A stretch of 64,000 nucleotides of DNA from Methylophilus sp. 5 (GTDB lineage: Bacteria; Pseudomonadota; Gammaproteobacteria; Burkholderiales; Methylophilaceae). The position numbers and the translations under genes were made by a program. The stretch covers positions 2,842,124 to 2,906,123 of the forward strand of contig NZ_KI911560.1 of assembly GCF_000515275.1 (NCBI RefSeq), written 5' to 3'. Numbering within the stretch: the stretch's first letter is position 1; the number at the start of each line of letters is the position of its first letter. This document shows positions 18,212 to 26,623 of this stretch, in pieces. The notes beneath the pieces were generated by a model. That model saw nothing but the letters and a program-made list of their open reading frames with translations, did not search any database and was not told the DNA's origin.

Positions 18212-18430
18212 AGCCCATCTCTTAAAAAAATTAACTTGTTTTAATTTAAGTTTATATTTAACATTTATTAACATATCTGGTAAATCACAAGATGTGTATC
18301 GTCAGAATCCACTAATTTAACTTAGCGTACAAATGACGTTTAAAAAATTATTCAGCCCGTAATGGCAATCGTTGCGAAACAACAGCAACGACTGAAAGCT
18401 GAATCCATGTTAACTATTGAGAGGTAAAAA
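18212..18430 (+). promoter_or_regulatory. Upstream region of peptide gene 1 (copy A of a duplication)
   Basis: About 220 bases closely similar to 18742-18965. Shared blocks include TTAACTTGTTTTAATTTA, the paired TTAACAT-TTA-TTAACAT (18258-18274), CACTAATTTAACTTAGCGTA and a GAGGTAAAA ribosome binding site. A hairpin CGTTGC/GCAACG occurs in the presumed leader (about 18370-18390). Conservation of non-coding blocks in both copies indicates a shared promoter and regulator binding site. Confidence 0.6.
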
Positions 18431-18607
18431 ATGGCTATTAATCAACTTTCCCAATCTGAAACACAAACCGTTTCTGGCGGATCAGATTTTTTTCCGGGTT
18501 ATCCGTACAACCCATTTAGCATGGGCAGTGTATTTAGTGTTTTCAATCAACCTGGCATCAATTACTTGCCTATCGGTTGGTATAACCCTGTTACCTCACC
18601 AGTATAG
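18431..18607 (+). CDS. Double-glycine-leader peptide 1
   Basis: A 58-residue frame that starts MAINQLSQSETQTVSGG, a 17-residue leader ending in Gly-Gly and fitting the L-S-x-x-E-L-x-x-V-S-G-G type leader of class II bacteriocins and other peptides cleaved by C39 peptidases. The remaining 41 residues are rich in Pro, Phe, Tyr, Asn and Gly (SDFFPGYPYNPFSMGSVFSV and on to VTSPV) and contain no Cys. The start has GAGGTAAAAA directly upstream. The gene is followed by a strong terminator. It is a paralogue of the gene at 18966 with the same leader but an unrelated core. No maturation or export gene is recognisable nearby. The reading frame is well supported; function as bacteriocin, signal or surface peptide is inference. 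Confidence 0.8.
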   Translation: MAINQLSQSETQTVSGGSDFFPGYPYNPFSMGSVFSVFNQPGINYLPIGWYNPVTSPV

Positions 18608-18670
18608 GTAAGCCTGTCAAAACGGGTTGTGTCTTCAATTAAGTTGACCGATGCATCAAGTTTGAATGAG

Positions 18671-18703
18671 CGCCCGATACGCTGTATCGGGCGTTTTGTA
18701 TTT
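18671..18703 (+). terminator. Intrinsic terminator after peptide gene 1
   Basis: A perfect 10-bp stem CGCCCGATAC / GTATCGGGCG with a GCT loop is followed by TTTTGTATTTT. It isolates peptide gene 1 from gene 2, so each gene is its own transcription unit. Confidence 0.9.
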
Positions 18704-18741
18704 TAAATGCCACCTCACATTTATCCCCCTCAATAAAACCT

Positions 18742-18965
18742 TGCCCAATCTTAAAAAATTAACTTGTTTTAATTTATGTTTATATTTAACATTAGTTAAC
18801 ACTTCAGGTTAATTAGCAACGAAGTGCTCACCGTCAAAAATGCACTAATTTTAACTTAGCGTAAAAATGACGATTAAAGGCAACTCATTCAGCAATGACA
18901 GTTGGTAATAAGTGAAGCGCCACTGCCAGCGAATTCAATTAACGTTAACTTTTAAGAGGTAAAAT
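18742..18965 (+). promoter_or_regulatory. Upstream region of peptide gene 2 (copy B of the duplication)
   Basis: Matches copy A at 18212-18430: TTAACTTGTTTTAATTTA, then TTAACAT-TAG-TTAACAC at 18786-18802, CACTAATTTTAACTTAGCGTA, and the AAGAGGTAAAAT ribosome binding site. The middle of the leader has diverged more than the promoter-proximal blocks. Copy offset is roughly 530 bases, indicating a tandem duplication of promoter plus leader peptide. Confidence 0.6.
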
Positions 18966-19196
18966 ATGGCTATCAACCAACTTACTCAATCTGAAACACA
19001 AACCGTTTCTGGCGGCTTTGGTTACTTCAATTACGGGCCTATCTCATGGTACCAAATCGGTTACGGCGGTGGTTATCATGGCGGCGGTCATCACGGAGGT
19101 GGTCATGGTGGTGGTTGCATACCTGCACCGCGCCCATGCACGCCACCTCCACCACCGCCATGTGGTTCATGTTCACCAAGCAACCACGACCACTAA
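18966..19196 (+). CDS. Double-glycine-leader peptide 2, His/Gly/Pro/Cys-rich core
   Basis: A 76-residue frame with leader MAINQLTQSETQTVSGG, identical to peptide 1 except Ser7 to Thr. The 59-residue core has three parts: an aromatic start (FGYFNYGPISWYQIGYGGG), a His-Gly tract (HGGGHHGGGHGGG), and a Pro/Cys tail with four cysteines (GCIPAPRPC, then PPPPPPCGSCS) ending NHDH. The His-Gly tract and the CxxC could bind metal ions. The AAGAGGTAAAAT upstream is a good ribosome binding site. The downstream end is next to an IS element, which may have removed or displaced further genes of the system. I do not recognise a family for the core. Confidence 0.8.
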   Translation: MAINQLTQSETQTVSGGFGYFNYGPISWYQIGYGGGYHGGGHHGGGHGGGCIPAPRPCTPPPPPPCGSCSPSNHDH

Positions 19197-19409
19197 TTAA
19201 GTAACCAGCAATGAGTGCTGAATGGCTGCAGTTGAGATGTATGCGGCCATTTAACATGGCTTCATGAGGTTCATCTGACTATGCATGCTTGAGTAATGCC
19301 AGTCAAAAACTGATGTGTAACATAGCAAGTATTCAATACACCTTGTAAAGCAAAAAGCCCCTGAATTTGAACTGACCCCATAAAGTTGGACGGTTTTAAG
19401 AGTCGGATA

Positions 19410-20207
19410 TTACCCAAAGGACTGCAGTCTGAATTGAACCGGACTCAGTCCTTTTAACTTCTGCTTGATTCTTTCATGATTGTAATAGTGAATGTATTCA
19501 TGCAAGGCACTCTTGAATACCTCTACACTCTCAAACTTACTCTTATGTAGCAATTCGGTTTTAAGCACAGCAAAGAAACTCTCTATCGCCGCATTATCCA
19601 GACAGTTACCCTTACGTGACATACTCTGCCGTATGCCATGATCAGCCAGTGCCTGCTGATAGACCCGCATCTGGTATTGCCATCCCTGATCTGAATGCAA
19701 TACAGGCCGCGACATCGTCTTTAATTGCCTGCGAGCCTGTTCAAGCATTTCTATCACTGCGCGTATCTGCGGCCGTTCTTTTACGGTATATGCAATCACT
19801 TCCCGATTATACAAATCCAGAATAGGGGATAGATATAACTTCTGGCCTCTGATATTAAACTCGGTGATATCCGTGACCCATTTCTGATGCGGTGCAGTGG
19901 CTTCAAACTGCCTATCCAGCAGGTTGGGAGCGACGGCTCCCACATGCCCTTTATATGCGCGATAGCGCTTGGGTCGCACGGTACTTGCCAACCCCAATTG
20001 CTGCATGAGCTTTTGCACGGTCTTGTGATTGATCTGATGTCCCATGTGTCTGAGTGCCAGCAGGATACGTCGATAGCCATAGCGGCCATGGTGATGATGG
20101 TATATCTGTCCAATCACCTGTTTGAGCTGATGATACTTATCCACCATCCTTTGAGACTTGAGATGATAGTAATAGCTGCTACGCGCAAGCCCGCTGATGC
20201 ACAACAA
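19410..20207 (-). CDS. IS3-family transposase OrfB (DDE integrase core)
   Basis: A 265-residue frame (as read from an internal TTG) with HTH_21 then rve domains. The catalytic triad can be seen in WVTDITEF (Asp), VLHSDQGWQYQ (Asp) and NAAIESFFAVLKTE (Glu), with NHERIKQKLKGLSPVQFR at the end. The frame remains open upstream to the A6G slippery site in orfA, so the working product is probably an OrfAB fusion made by -1 frameshifting. All catalytic residues are present, so it may still be active. Confidence 0.92.
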   Translation of the reverse strand: MLCISGLARSSYYYHLKSQRMVDKYHQLKQVIGQIYHHHHGRYGYRRILLALRHMGHQINHKTVQKLMQQLGLASTVRPKRYRAYKGHVGAVAPNLLDRQFEATAPHQKWVTDITEFNIRGQKLYLSPILDLYNREVIAYTVKERPQIRAVIEMLEQARRQLKTMSRPVLHSDQGWQYQMRVYQQALADHGIRQSMSRKGNCLDNAAIESFFAVLKTELLHKSKFESVEVFKSALHEYIHYYNHERIKQKLKGLSPVQFRLQSFG

Positions 20208-20230
20208 GTCTTTTAAATGATAGGTCTGCC

Positions 20231-20761
20231 CTAGTTCGGTGACGGTTTGCGCTTGAGCGCGCTGTCTGATGCCTGAACCAGGGCTTGTATCTTTTTTAAA
20301 TAAGCCACTTCCGCACGTCTGTACTCTAACTCTCTGATGAGTTCTGCATGCGTCATTTCAGCCACAGGACGCTCTGGCATCTTGCTAGTGGTAGGCTTGG
20401 CTTTGGACATAGGCTTTCTCCCTCGCTTCTGGCTTTGCAGACCTGCAATCCCTGCCGCATCGTAAAGCTTCTGCCAGGCAGAGACAATGCTGGGTGAAGG
20501 TATATTGAATTTGACTGCAGCTTCCAAGATCGATAATGACTGCTGCCTCATATCGGTCAGCACCGTCTGCTTGAAATCACTAGTGTAATGCGTGTGGCGC
20601 TTGGCTAAGGATGAAGGCCCATGTCGCTGATATAACCTGATCCAGTGGCGCAGGCTCTTGGCGTCAACATTGTATACAACTGCCAGCTGTTTATAACCTT
20701 TAGCAGTCTCCTGGTATTCACGTACTATTTTTAACTTGAAAGCATGACTATGCTTGGACAT
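20231..20761 (-). CDS. IS3-family transposase OrfA (helix-turn-helix)
   Basis: A 176-residue protein with two helix-turn-helix units (about 5-55 and 60-110) and a C-terminal coiled coil (MTHAELIRELEYRRAEVAYLKK) as in IS150-group OrfA. The AAAAAAG slippery heptamer is within codons for YLKK near the end, after which the 0-frame stops 60 bases on and the -1 frame continues into orfB. Confidence 0.9.
   Translation of the reverse strand: MSKHSHAFKLKIVREYQETAKGYKQLAVVYNVDAKSLRHWIRLYQRHGPSSLAKRHTHYTSDFKQTVLTDMRQQSLSILEAAVKFNIPSPSIVSAWQKLYDAAGIAGLQSQKRGRKPMSKAKPTTSKMPERPVAEMTHAELIRELEYRRAEVAYLKKIQALVQASDSALKRKPSPN
20291..20297 (-). other. Programmed -1 frameshift site (A6G)
   Basis: The minus strand reads TTAAAAAAGATA at the end of orfA. 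A -1 slip at A-AAA-AAG continues as DTSPGSGIRQRAQAQ and joins the orfB frame without a stop. This matches the known A6G frameshift signals of IS3-family elements. Confidence 0.75.
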
Positions 20762-20848
20762 AAAACTAAACCCCCATCAGGTTGGACATATGTCCAACTT
20801 TTGGGGGGCAGTTCAAATTCAGGGGCTTTTTTATATTAAGAACGTGAC

Positions 20849-21814
20849 CTATACACGACGACGCGACAGTGCCATGAGAGCCCCCAGGCCGAGCATCATC
20901 ATCAAAGATGAAGACGCTTCTGGTACCGGCGTCACGGTCAGCGATGCATAGGAATGCCCAACGGTAATGCACAGGTCGGTAGTGGCTGAAAGATTAGCGA
21001 CCCCTAACAAGCCCAATGCGTTAATGCCAATATCATCCAGCGTAATATTCAAGGCATTGGTTTGCACCGCACAACTAAATGTCGCGCCATTGCAATTGCT
21101 GGCAACCACACCATCGGCCCAATATTTACTTTCATTGGCCCATATTTGAGCATGGCCCAACAGCCCCAGATCCAAAGAAACACCACCAGCGGCAGCGGCA
21201 GCCAAATCAATCGAATGCCCCAGAATGCTGAGGCTGGCCCCTGCAAAAGTGCTATCCCCATTTGCCGTAAATAAACCGGTGCTTTCATTCACCGTGACTG
21301 TAGAGGTGGAACTGATGAGGTCGGCCTGTAATGCCAGCGCACTAGATACGCTCAGATTCAAATGTTCAACACTGCCTGTACCAATGGCACTGTTTGAGCC
21401 AAGAACAGGATTGTTTTCGATATATGCACCAGACGCTGAAAAAGTGGCAGAGCCAGCTTGTATCGGCATCAGCAAGGCTAATAGCGGATTTATATTTGAT
21501 AACACACCATTACCCGCCCCACTCGTACTCAAACCAAGGCTCAGGGTTGAGTTGGTTTGGGTTGGAATCGGCGTACCTGCACTTGCTACACTGATATCAC
21601 CCAGTGCGACTGGCGTTTTAATGCCAACCGTCGCATTGCCTACGGTGACAGTGCCAAGAGGGAATACATTTGCTTTTGCGGTCACTTGTGCGCTTAAATC
21701 GAGGAACATACCGTAACCATCTGCGGCATCAGCGCTAACCACGACCGGGGCAGCAGAGGCTGCCTGGCTAAAGGCCAATAAAACGGCCGTGCTAATAAGG
21801 GAATGCTTTATCAT
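20849..21814 (-). CDS. PEP-CTERM sorting domain protein
   Basis: A 321-residue exported protein. I start at the ATG at 21814 (MIKHSLISTAVLLAFSQAAS, a signal peptide ending ASAA) because AGGAGAG precedes it; a start 6 codons upstream has no such site. The body is Ala/Ser/Gly/Leu-rich and probably beta-structured. The C-terminus VPEASSSLMMMLGLGALMAL then SRRRV is a PEP-CTERM anchor: VPE motif, hydrophobic helix, Arg cluster. Such proteins are processed by exosortase (EpsH) and are linked to exopolysaccharide; no exosortase is in this window. An AT-rich region with TTAACATTTGTT lies upstream (about 21860). Confidence 0.88.
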   Translation of the reverse strand: MIKHSLISTAVLLAFSQAASAAPVVVSADAADGYGMFLDLSAQVTAKANVFPLGTVTVGNATVGIKTPVALGDISVASAGTPIPTQTNSTLSLGLSTSGAGNGVLSNINPLLALLMPIQAGSATFSASGAYIENNPVLGSNSAIGTGSVEHLNLSVSSALALQADLISSTSTVTVNESTGLFTANGDSTFAGASLSILGHSIDLAAAAAGGVSLDLGLLGHAQIWANESKYWADGVVASNCNGATFSCAVQTNALNITLDDIGINALGLLGVANLSATTDLCITVGHSYASLTVTPVPEASSSLMMMLGLGALMALSRRRV

Positions 21815-21923
21815 CAATACTCTCCTAAACAAAAATAAAAATAAACGTCAACACAAATATTAACATTTGTTTGCGTTATTGTTTACATTTATTATCAATT
21901 GAAGAGGGTTTTGAATGCTTTTT

Positions 21924-23270
21924 CTATCGATGAATGACCTTCTGCTCAAAGATGACGACCAGCCCGGTGTTAGCTGGCTTATTCATCAAATGGACAGTAG
22001 CCTGATGCTTCAAAGCAATTTCTTTCACAATCGCCAGCCCAAGACCTGAGCCAGTGCCTTCCGAGAGCTCTGCACGATAAAAGCGATCGAATACTTTCTC
22101 CAAGGCTTCCGGGGCGATGCCTGGGCCGCTATCCTCTACTTCAAATCGCAGCCCGCCCTCGAAGGCCGTGAGTGAAAGATTAATCACACCCTGCGCGGGG
22201 GTGTAGTGGATGGCATTGACGATAATATTATTAAGTAGGACTTCAATCTCGTCTGGCAGGCCAGTCATGGTCACCTCATCGGCACGTGTGAAGCCAATAT
22301 CCAGCTGTTTTTTTGTGTAGAGCGGCTTTAAATCATTGAGCACTTTGACCACCAAAGGGGTTAAGGCAAAAGACTGCATCTCTTGCCGGCGCGCCTCGGG
22401 GTCGACTTTAGCCAGAGTGAGCAACTGATGCACCAGGCGCTCCATACGTGCAATACCACTCTGTGCTTGTTGCAGACAATGATCTAGCGCACTTTTGTCG
22501 CCATGCTGCATGGCACTGATTTGCAGCTTGAGCGCCGTCACCGGCGTTCTGAGCTCATGCGCCGCGTCGCTGGTGAAGCGCTTTTGCATGGCAATCGTGT
22601 GACTCACTTTGTGCATCCAGCGATTCAGAGCTTGAATAATCGGCTTGAGTTCTGCAGGTTGTTGCTCGACGGCCAGAGGCGCCAGTGCATCAGCAGGTCG
22701 AGCATCCAGCGCTGCCGACAAGCTGAGCAATGGTTTAAAGGTTTTACCAATCACCAGCAACATGCCCATGATCAGCAATGGCACGATCAGCAATTGCGGA
22801 ATAATCAGGTGAATGGCGACTTCACGAATGGTGCGCTGCCTGAGTTTAAGGTCTTGCGCCACAATACAGGTGATGCTGCCCTGTTTTGCAATAAACACTT
22901 GCCAGCGCTTTTTGCCCACCCACTGCGTGGATAACCCCAAACTTGCGGTATTGACCTCAAAGTCACGCTGGTGCGACTGATAAACAAGCTGGCCCTGATT
23001 TAAAATCTGGATTAAATAATCCTGTTCACCGCCTATGTGTGACTTAGCCGGGCGATTCGGGCTCACGCCGGCATCCGCATGACGTCCGATAAGCGTGTCT
23101 ATTTGGTTATTGTTTAGCAGGGTCTCGGCCAGATGCTGCAGGTTGGCATCATATAACTCGCCTAATTCGTCAGCGGTTGATTGATAAGATAAAAATGACA
23201 GCAGGCCTATGATACAAACCATGGCTATCGACAGGTATATTGCCAATTCAGCCCGAATAGACTTGATCAT
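21924..23270 (-). CDS. Sensor histidine kinase, QseC/PmrB-like
   Basis: A 448-residue membrane kinase. Helices at about 8-28 and 150-175 enclose a periplasmic domain of the QseC/TctE type ([20 protein letters not shown]). The phospho-acceptor box is [19 protein letters not shown] (His near 240); N, G1 and G2 boxes are visible as [20 protein letters not shown] and [12 protein letters not shown]. It overlaps the response regulator by 4 bases (ATGA). By its neighbours it most likely controls the divergent efflux operon; the signal is unknown, metal or cationic compounds being reasonable guesses. Confidence 0.9.
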   Translation of the reverse strand: MIKSIRAELAIYLSIAMVCIIGLLSFLSYQSTADELGELYDANLQHLAETLLNNNQIDTLIGRHADAGVSPNRPAKSHIGGEQDYLIQILNQGQLVYQSHQRDFEVNTASLGLSTQWVGKKRWQVFIAKQGSITCIVAQDLKLRQRTIREVAIHLIIPQLLIVPLLIMGMLLVIGKTFKPLLSLSAALDARPADALAPLAVEQQPAELKPIIQALNRWMHKVSHTIAMQKRFTSDAAHELRTPVTALKLQISAMQHGDKSALDHCLQQAQSGIARMERLVHQLLTLAKVDPEARRQEMQSFALTPLVVKVLNDLKPLYTKKQLDIGFTRADEVTMTGLPDEIEVLLNNIIVNAIHYTPAQGVINLSLTAFEGGLRFEVEDSGPGIAPEALEKVFDRFYRAELSEGTGSGLGLAIVKEIALKHQATVHLMNKPANTGLVVIFEQKVIHR

Positions 23271-23929
23271 GATTCTTTTTTCTCGTTAATGGCATAGCCA
23301 ATCCCACGAATGGTTTGAATAATGTCGGCACCGAACTTTTTGCGGATGGTGTGGATATGCACTTCTACCGCATTACTCTCGACTTCGTCGCCCCAGCCAT
23401 ACAAGCGCTCTTCGAGTTGCGTTTTAGAAAAGATCATGCCCGGCTGTGACATCAAGCTGTGCATAATGGCAAAAGTCTTGCTAGACAGCCGCTGGCTGAT
23501 TTCGCCCATGGTCAAGGTATAGCTGGCGGTGTCGAGCACCATGTCATTGACGCGAACCTGGTTAGAGTGACGCTCTTCTTTTCGCCTGAAAATCGCGCGC
23601 AGCCTTGCCTCAATCTCCTCGACAGAAAACGGTTTTAATACATAGTCATCTGCCCCGGCATCGAGCCCTTGTATGCGGTGCTCGATCGCGTCCCTCGCAG
23701 TGATGATGATCACAGGCACACGATTGTCGGCTTGCCTTAATGACTGCAGTAACGCCATGCCAGATTTACCAGGCAAGCCTAAGTCAAGCAACATGGCGTC
23801 AAACTGCTCGCTGGCAAGCGCGGCTTCTGCCTGCATGGCATTCTGTACCCAATAGATGGCATGTGAGCGCATGGCCTGCTGCAGGCTCTCCCCTATCATG
23901 TGGTCGTCTTCTACCAGCAATAACTTCAA
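23267..23929 (-). CDS. OmpR-family response regulator, QseB/PmrA-like
   Basis: A 220-residue regulator with receiver domain (acidic pair at VEDD, phospho-Asp in [10 protein letters not shown] near residue 51, Lys in YVLKPF near 101) and a winged-helix DNA-binding domain. The recognition region [20 protein letters not shown] is typical of the QseB/PmrA/TctD branch. Members bind direct repeats CTTAA-N6-CTTAA, and two such boxes lie in the promoter region right upstream, so autoregulation together with control of the RND operon is likely. Confidence 0.92.
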   Translation of the reverse strand: MKLLLVEDDHMIGESLQQAMRSHAIYWVQNAMQAEAALASEQFDAMLLDLGLPGKSGMALLQSLRQADNRVPVIIITARDAIEHRIQGLDAGADDYVLKPFSVEEIEARLRAIFRRKEERHSNQVRVNDMVLDTASYTLTMGEISQRLSSKTFAIMHSLMSQPGMIFSKTQLEERLYGWGDEVESNAVEVHIHTIRKKFGADIIQTIRGIGYAINEKKES

Positions 23930-23972
23930 GGCTTATCTCCCTCGTTGAATGTTGCCATTCTAACCAAACAAA

Positions 23973-24012
23973 CTTAAGGCAGCCTTAAAAAGCGGCTTAA
24001 GTTTGCCTTAAG
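23973..24012. promoter_or_regulatory. Two PmrA/QseB-type direct-repeat boxes
   Basis: The divergent intergenic region contains CTTAAG-GCAGC-CTTAAA (23973-23989) and CTTAAG-TTTGC-CTTAAG (23996-24012). Both have 5-base spacers, i.e. an 11-base period, matching the known PmrA/QseB binding site form. Their centres lie about 23 bases apart. They probably bind the response regulator encoded at 23267-23929. Confidence 0.65.
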
Positions 24013-24060
24013 AATCGGCAGGCATGATGCAACCCTGTTATCACTCACAGAGATTTATTC

Positions 24061-25362
24061 ATGCGAACCCAGTTCAAGCAAGCAGCAGGCGTGTACATGA
24101 CGCTACTGCTGGCGGCCTGCCAGACACCACAAACGGTGCAGCCAGCGCAATTAGTGCAACATATTGTAGAGGCAGACGCCTCACTGCAAGCGACGGCCCC
24201 GGCAGCACAAGCGAGCACCACACTGTCGGAATATGACGCGGTGATGTTGGCACTACAACAAAACCCGGCCTTCAAGGCACAGTTAAGCGAACTCAATTTG
24301 GCAAATGCAGACGTGCAACAAGCCAATCAACTGGCAAACCCGTCGTTATTTTATGCGTTTAGCGCGGCCAATAAACCCTACCGTTATGCCATCGACTTTC
24401 CTATCGAGGCTATTTTGTTGCGGCCAATCCGGCTAAAGCAAATGCAGGCACAAGCGCAAGCCACCCAGTATCAACTGATGCAATCTGGTTTTAGCCTGAT
24501 TCGTGATACGCGCATGGCTTATGCGCAAGCCGTGATTGCCAACGAAAAACGCGAGCGCTTAAAACAGGCGCTGCAACTAAACCAAACCATCGCCAGCCTG
24601 ACCAGCACGCGTGAACAGTTGGGGGATATCAGCGCACAAGACACCCTGCTCTCGCAAAACGAGGCCCTGCTTGCTGCCAGAGACCTGCAACTGGCCGAAA
24701 TGGATGCACAACTGGCGCACACCCAATTGATGCATCTGCTGGGCTGGATGGATGAAAATAAAACGCTGTCACTCAGTGAGCAGTTGGTGCCGGCCTGCAC
24801 ACCGGTCGATATTGCGCAGCTTAAAACGGTGGCCTTGAGCAGCCGGCCTGACATTCTGGCTGCCGAAGCCAACATGGCCGCGGCCAAAGCAAAACAGCAA
24901 CTTAATAAATTCAACTGGTTAGGCACGGCAGTGGTGGCAGACGCCACCAGCGGCCAAACCAGCGGGCATGTGCTTGCACCTGCCATCAGGACTACGTTGC
25001 CGGTGTTTAACCAAAACCAGGGCCAACGCCAGCGCGCCGATGTTGAGCTTGAAAAGGCCCAACAAGACGCTGAGGCGATCAAAATAAAGGCGTCGTTAGA
25101 AATCAACAGTGCGCATCTTAAATACCAGCGCGATTGCCAGGAGTGGCAGCAGTTGCACACACAATTGCAACCGAATGCCAAGCAAACCATCCAGTATGCA
25201 GAAGACGCTTACCGGGATGGCGATATTGCCTATTTAAATGTCCTCGAGAGCAGCAAACGCTATTTCAGCTTGCAATTGCGCGAAACGCAGTTAAAAGCCG
25301 ACCTGATCGGCAACTGGTCAGATTTAATGCGCAGCACCAGCCATGCTACGGCACGCCCTTGA
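24061..25362 (+). CDS. RND efflux outer membrane channel (TolC family)
   Basis: A 433-residue outer membrane factor. The signal ends with lipobox LLAAC (Cys20), so it is probably a lipoprotein like CusC/OprM. The two OEP repeats are long helical hairpins (for example YAQAVIANEKRERLKQALQL at about 155 and LEKAQQDAEAIKIKASLEIN at about 330). First gene of an efflux operon, 23 bases before the adaptor gene, and divergent from the two-component system. The substrate is not shown by the sequence of this subunit. Confidence 0.88.
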   Translation: MRTQFKQAAGVYMTLLLAACQTPQTVQPAQLVQHIVEADASLQATAPAAQASTTLSEYDAVMLALQQNPAFKAQLSELNLANADVQQANQLANPSLFYAFSAANKPYRYAIDFPIEAILLRPIRLKQMQAQAQATQYQLMQSGFSLIRDTRMAYAQAVIANEKRERLKQALQLNQTIASLTSTREQLGDISAQDTLLSQNEALLAARDLQLAEMDAQLAHTQLMHLLGWMDENKTLSLSEQLVPACTPVDIAQLKTVALSSRPDILAAEANMAAAKAKQQLNKFNWLGTAVVADATSGQTSGHVLAPAIRTTLPVFNQNQGQRQRADVELEKAQQDAEAIKIKASLEINSAHLKYQRDCQEWQQLHTQLQPNAKQTIQYAEDAYRDGDIAYLNVLESSKRYFSLQLRETQLKADLIGNWSDLMRSTSHATARP

Positions 25363-25385
25363 TTCTCTATAGAAAGTGATTTTTC

Positions 25386-26606
25386 ATGCATGTTACTCAC
25401 CAACCGCTGCCAGCGTACAACGTGACCAGACTACTGTTGCTGTCAGCCCTGCTGACGTTAGGCCAAACTAGCCAGTTGCTGGCTGCAGACAGCCTTGATA
25501 AAACCAAGCCATCGCCCACACCAGTGTCAGAAAGCCAACTGAATCAGGTCAGCCTCTCAAGTGAGGCCGTTAAAAAGCTAGGCATCATGTCCACGCCAGT
25601 GGTGGTCGCGCGTCAGTCTAGCGCCCTGACTTACCCGGCACAAGCCAGCCTGGCACCTGAGGCGCTGGCTGCATACAGCACGCCTATGAGCGGCTATGTC
25701 ATGTCCGCCGGCGCTACACCCCTCAGCGTTGGCAGCAAAATCAAGGCCGGGCAAGTTCTGTTTACAATCAACCCGGTAGTGACACCAGAGGCCAGACTAA
25801 ACCTGATCACCAGTCTGGCAGATGCAGAGGGGCAATTGCAGACTGCCGAAAAACAGCTATCTGCCCATACGCTCACCTTAAACCGCGTCAGACAGTTATT
25901 GCAACAACATGTAGGCAGCCAGAAAGCGGTCGATGATGCACAAGCCAATGTTGCCATTGCCGAGACCAATATGCGCACGGCCAAACAAAAACGTGAGCTA
26001 CTCAAACAAGCGGTAGAACAAGGCTCGGCAGGCACTTATCACATTAAAGCGGCTAGCACTGGCGTGATCAGTAACCTTTACTTTAGTGCTGGCCAACTGA
26101 TGGTGGCGGGCGCTAGGCTGGTCGATGTTGTACAGCAAAACCGGTTGTGGGTGACGGCTTATGTGCCGCATGCACAAGTCGGGCAATTAAACCTCGCCGC
26201 ACAGGCGTGGCTCGCGGGCGCGGCGGGCGTCTCGGCTGATTATGTCTTGAACCCTGTGCCTAACCCGCCAGAAAGTGACTTACTCACAGGCACACGCAAG
26301 CTGGTCTACACCTTGCAATCGCAGGGCGACATTGTGCCGTTGCAGCGACTTACATTACAGATTCCGCAACGTACGCAAGCGCAGGCACGTAGCACAGTGC
26401 CCTGCTCGGCAACGGTGGTGGATATTTATGGCAACACCTGGCTCTATATGCAGCAAGATGAAACGCACTTTGCCCGCCAGCAAGTGTTTATCACGCAGTC
26501 TGGCGCGCACACTTGTGTCTTGTCAGACCAGCGTCTGGTCGGCAAAGCGGTTGTCACGCAAGGCGCGCAGGAACTGTTTGCCGTCGAAACCGGCTATACC
26601 CACTAA
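25386..26606 (+). CDS. RND efflux periplasmic adaptor
   Basis: A 406-residue membrane-fusion protein with an N-terminal signal (ending around LLAADS), a lipoyl-like half (PMSGYVMSAGATPLSVGSKI), a coiled-coil hairpin (about 135-205, QLQTAEKQLSAHTLTLNRVR) and a beta-barrel part beginning near HIKAASTGVISNLYFSAGQL. It is of the CusB/CzcB-like branch but lacks an obvious Met- or His-rich metal site. The gene overlaps nothing and lies 17 bases before the pump. Confidence 0.87.
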   Translation: MHVTHQPLPAYNVTRLLLLSALLTLGQTSQLLAADSLDKTKPSPTPVSESQLNQVSLSSEAVKKLGIMSTPVVVARQSSALTYPAQASLAPEALAAYSTPMSGYVMSAGATPLSVGSKIKAGQVLFTINPVVTPEARLNLITSLADAEGQLQTAEKQLSAHTLTLNRVRQLLQQHVGSQKAVDDAQANVAIAETNMRTAKQKRELLKQAVEQGSAGTYHIKAASTGVISNLYFSAGQLMVAGARLVDVVQQNRLWVTAYVPHAQVGQLNLAAQAWLAGAAGVSADYVLNPVPNPPESDLLTGTRKLVYTLQSQGDIVPLQRLTLQIPQRTQAQARSTVPCSATVVDIYGNTWLYMQQDETHFARQQVFITQSGAHTCVLSDQRLVGKAVVTQGAQELFAVETGYTH

Positions 26607-26623
26607 ATACAACGGGATTCAAT

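Larger units (their letters stand above)
19352..20831 (-). mobile_element. IS3-family element (IS150-like group)
   Basis: A 1480-bp insertion sequence with two transposase frames on the minus strand. The ends are imperfect inverted repeats of about 40 bp: AAAAAGCCCCTGAATTTGAA then CTGACCCC..AAAGTTGGAC on the left and its complement on the right. The inner part TGAACTGMCCCC..AAAGTTGGAC resembles IS150-group ends; the extra outer AAAAAGCCCCTG reads as a terminator arm on both sides. I see no clear 3-4 bp target duplication. The element separates the peptide genes from the PEP-CTERM gene and appears complete. Confidence 0.88.

Noticed and set aside
17603..18430. Integrase or att site at tRNA-Leu
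   Set aside because: No integrase gene and no duplicate of the tRNA 3' end seen within the window.
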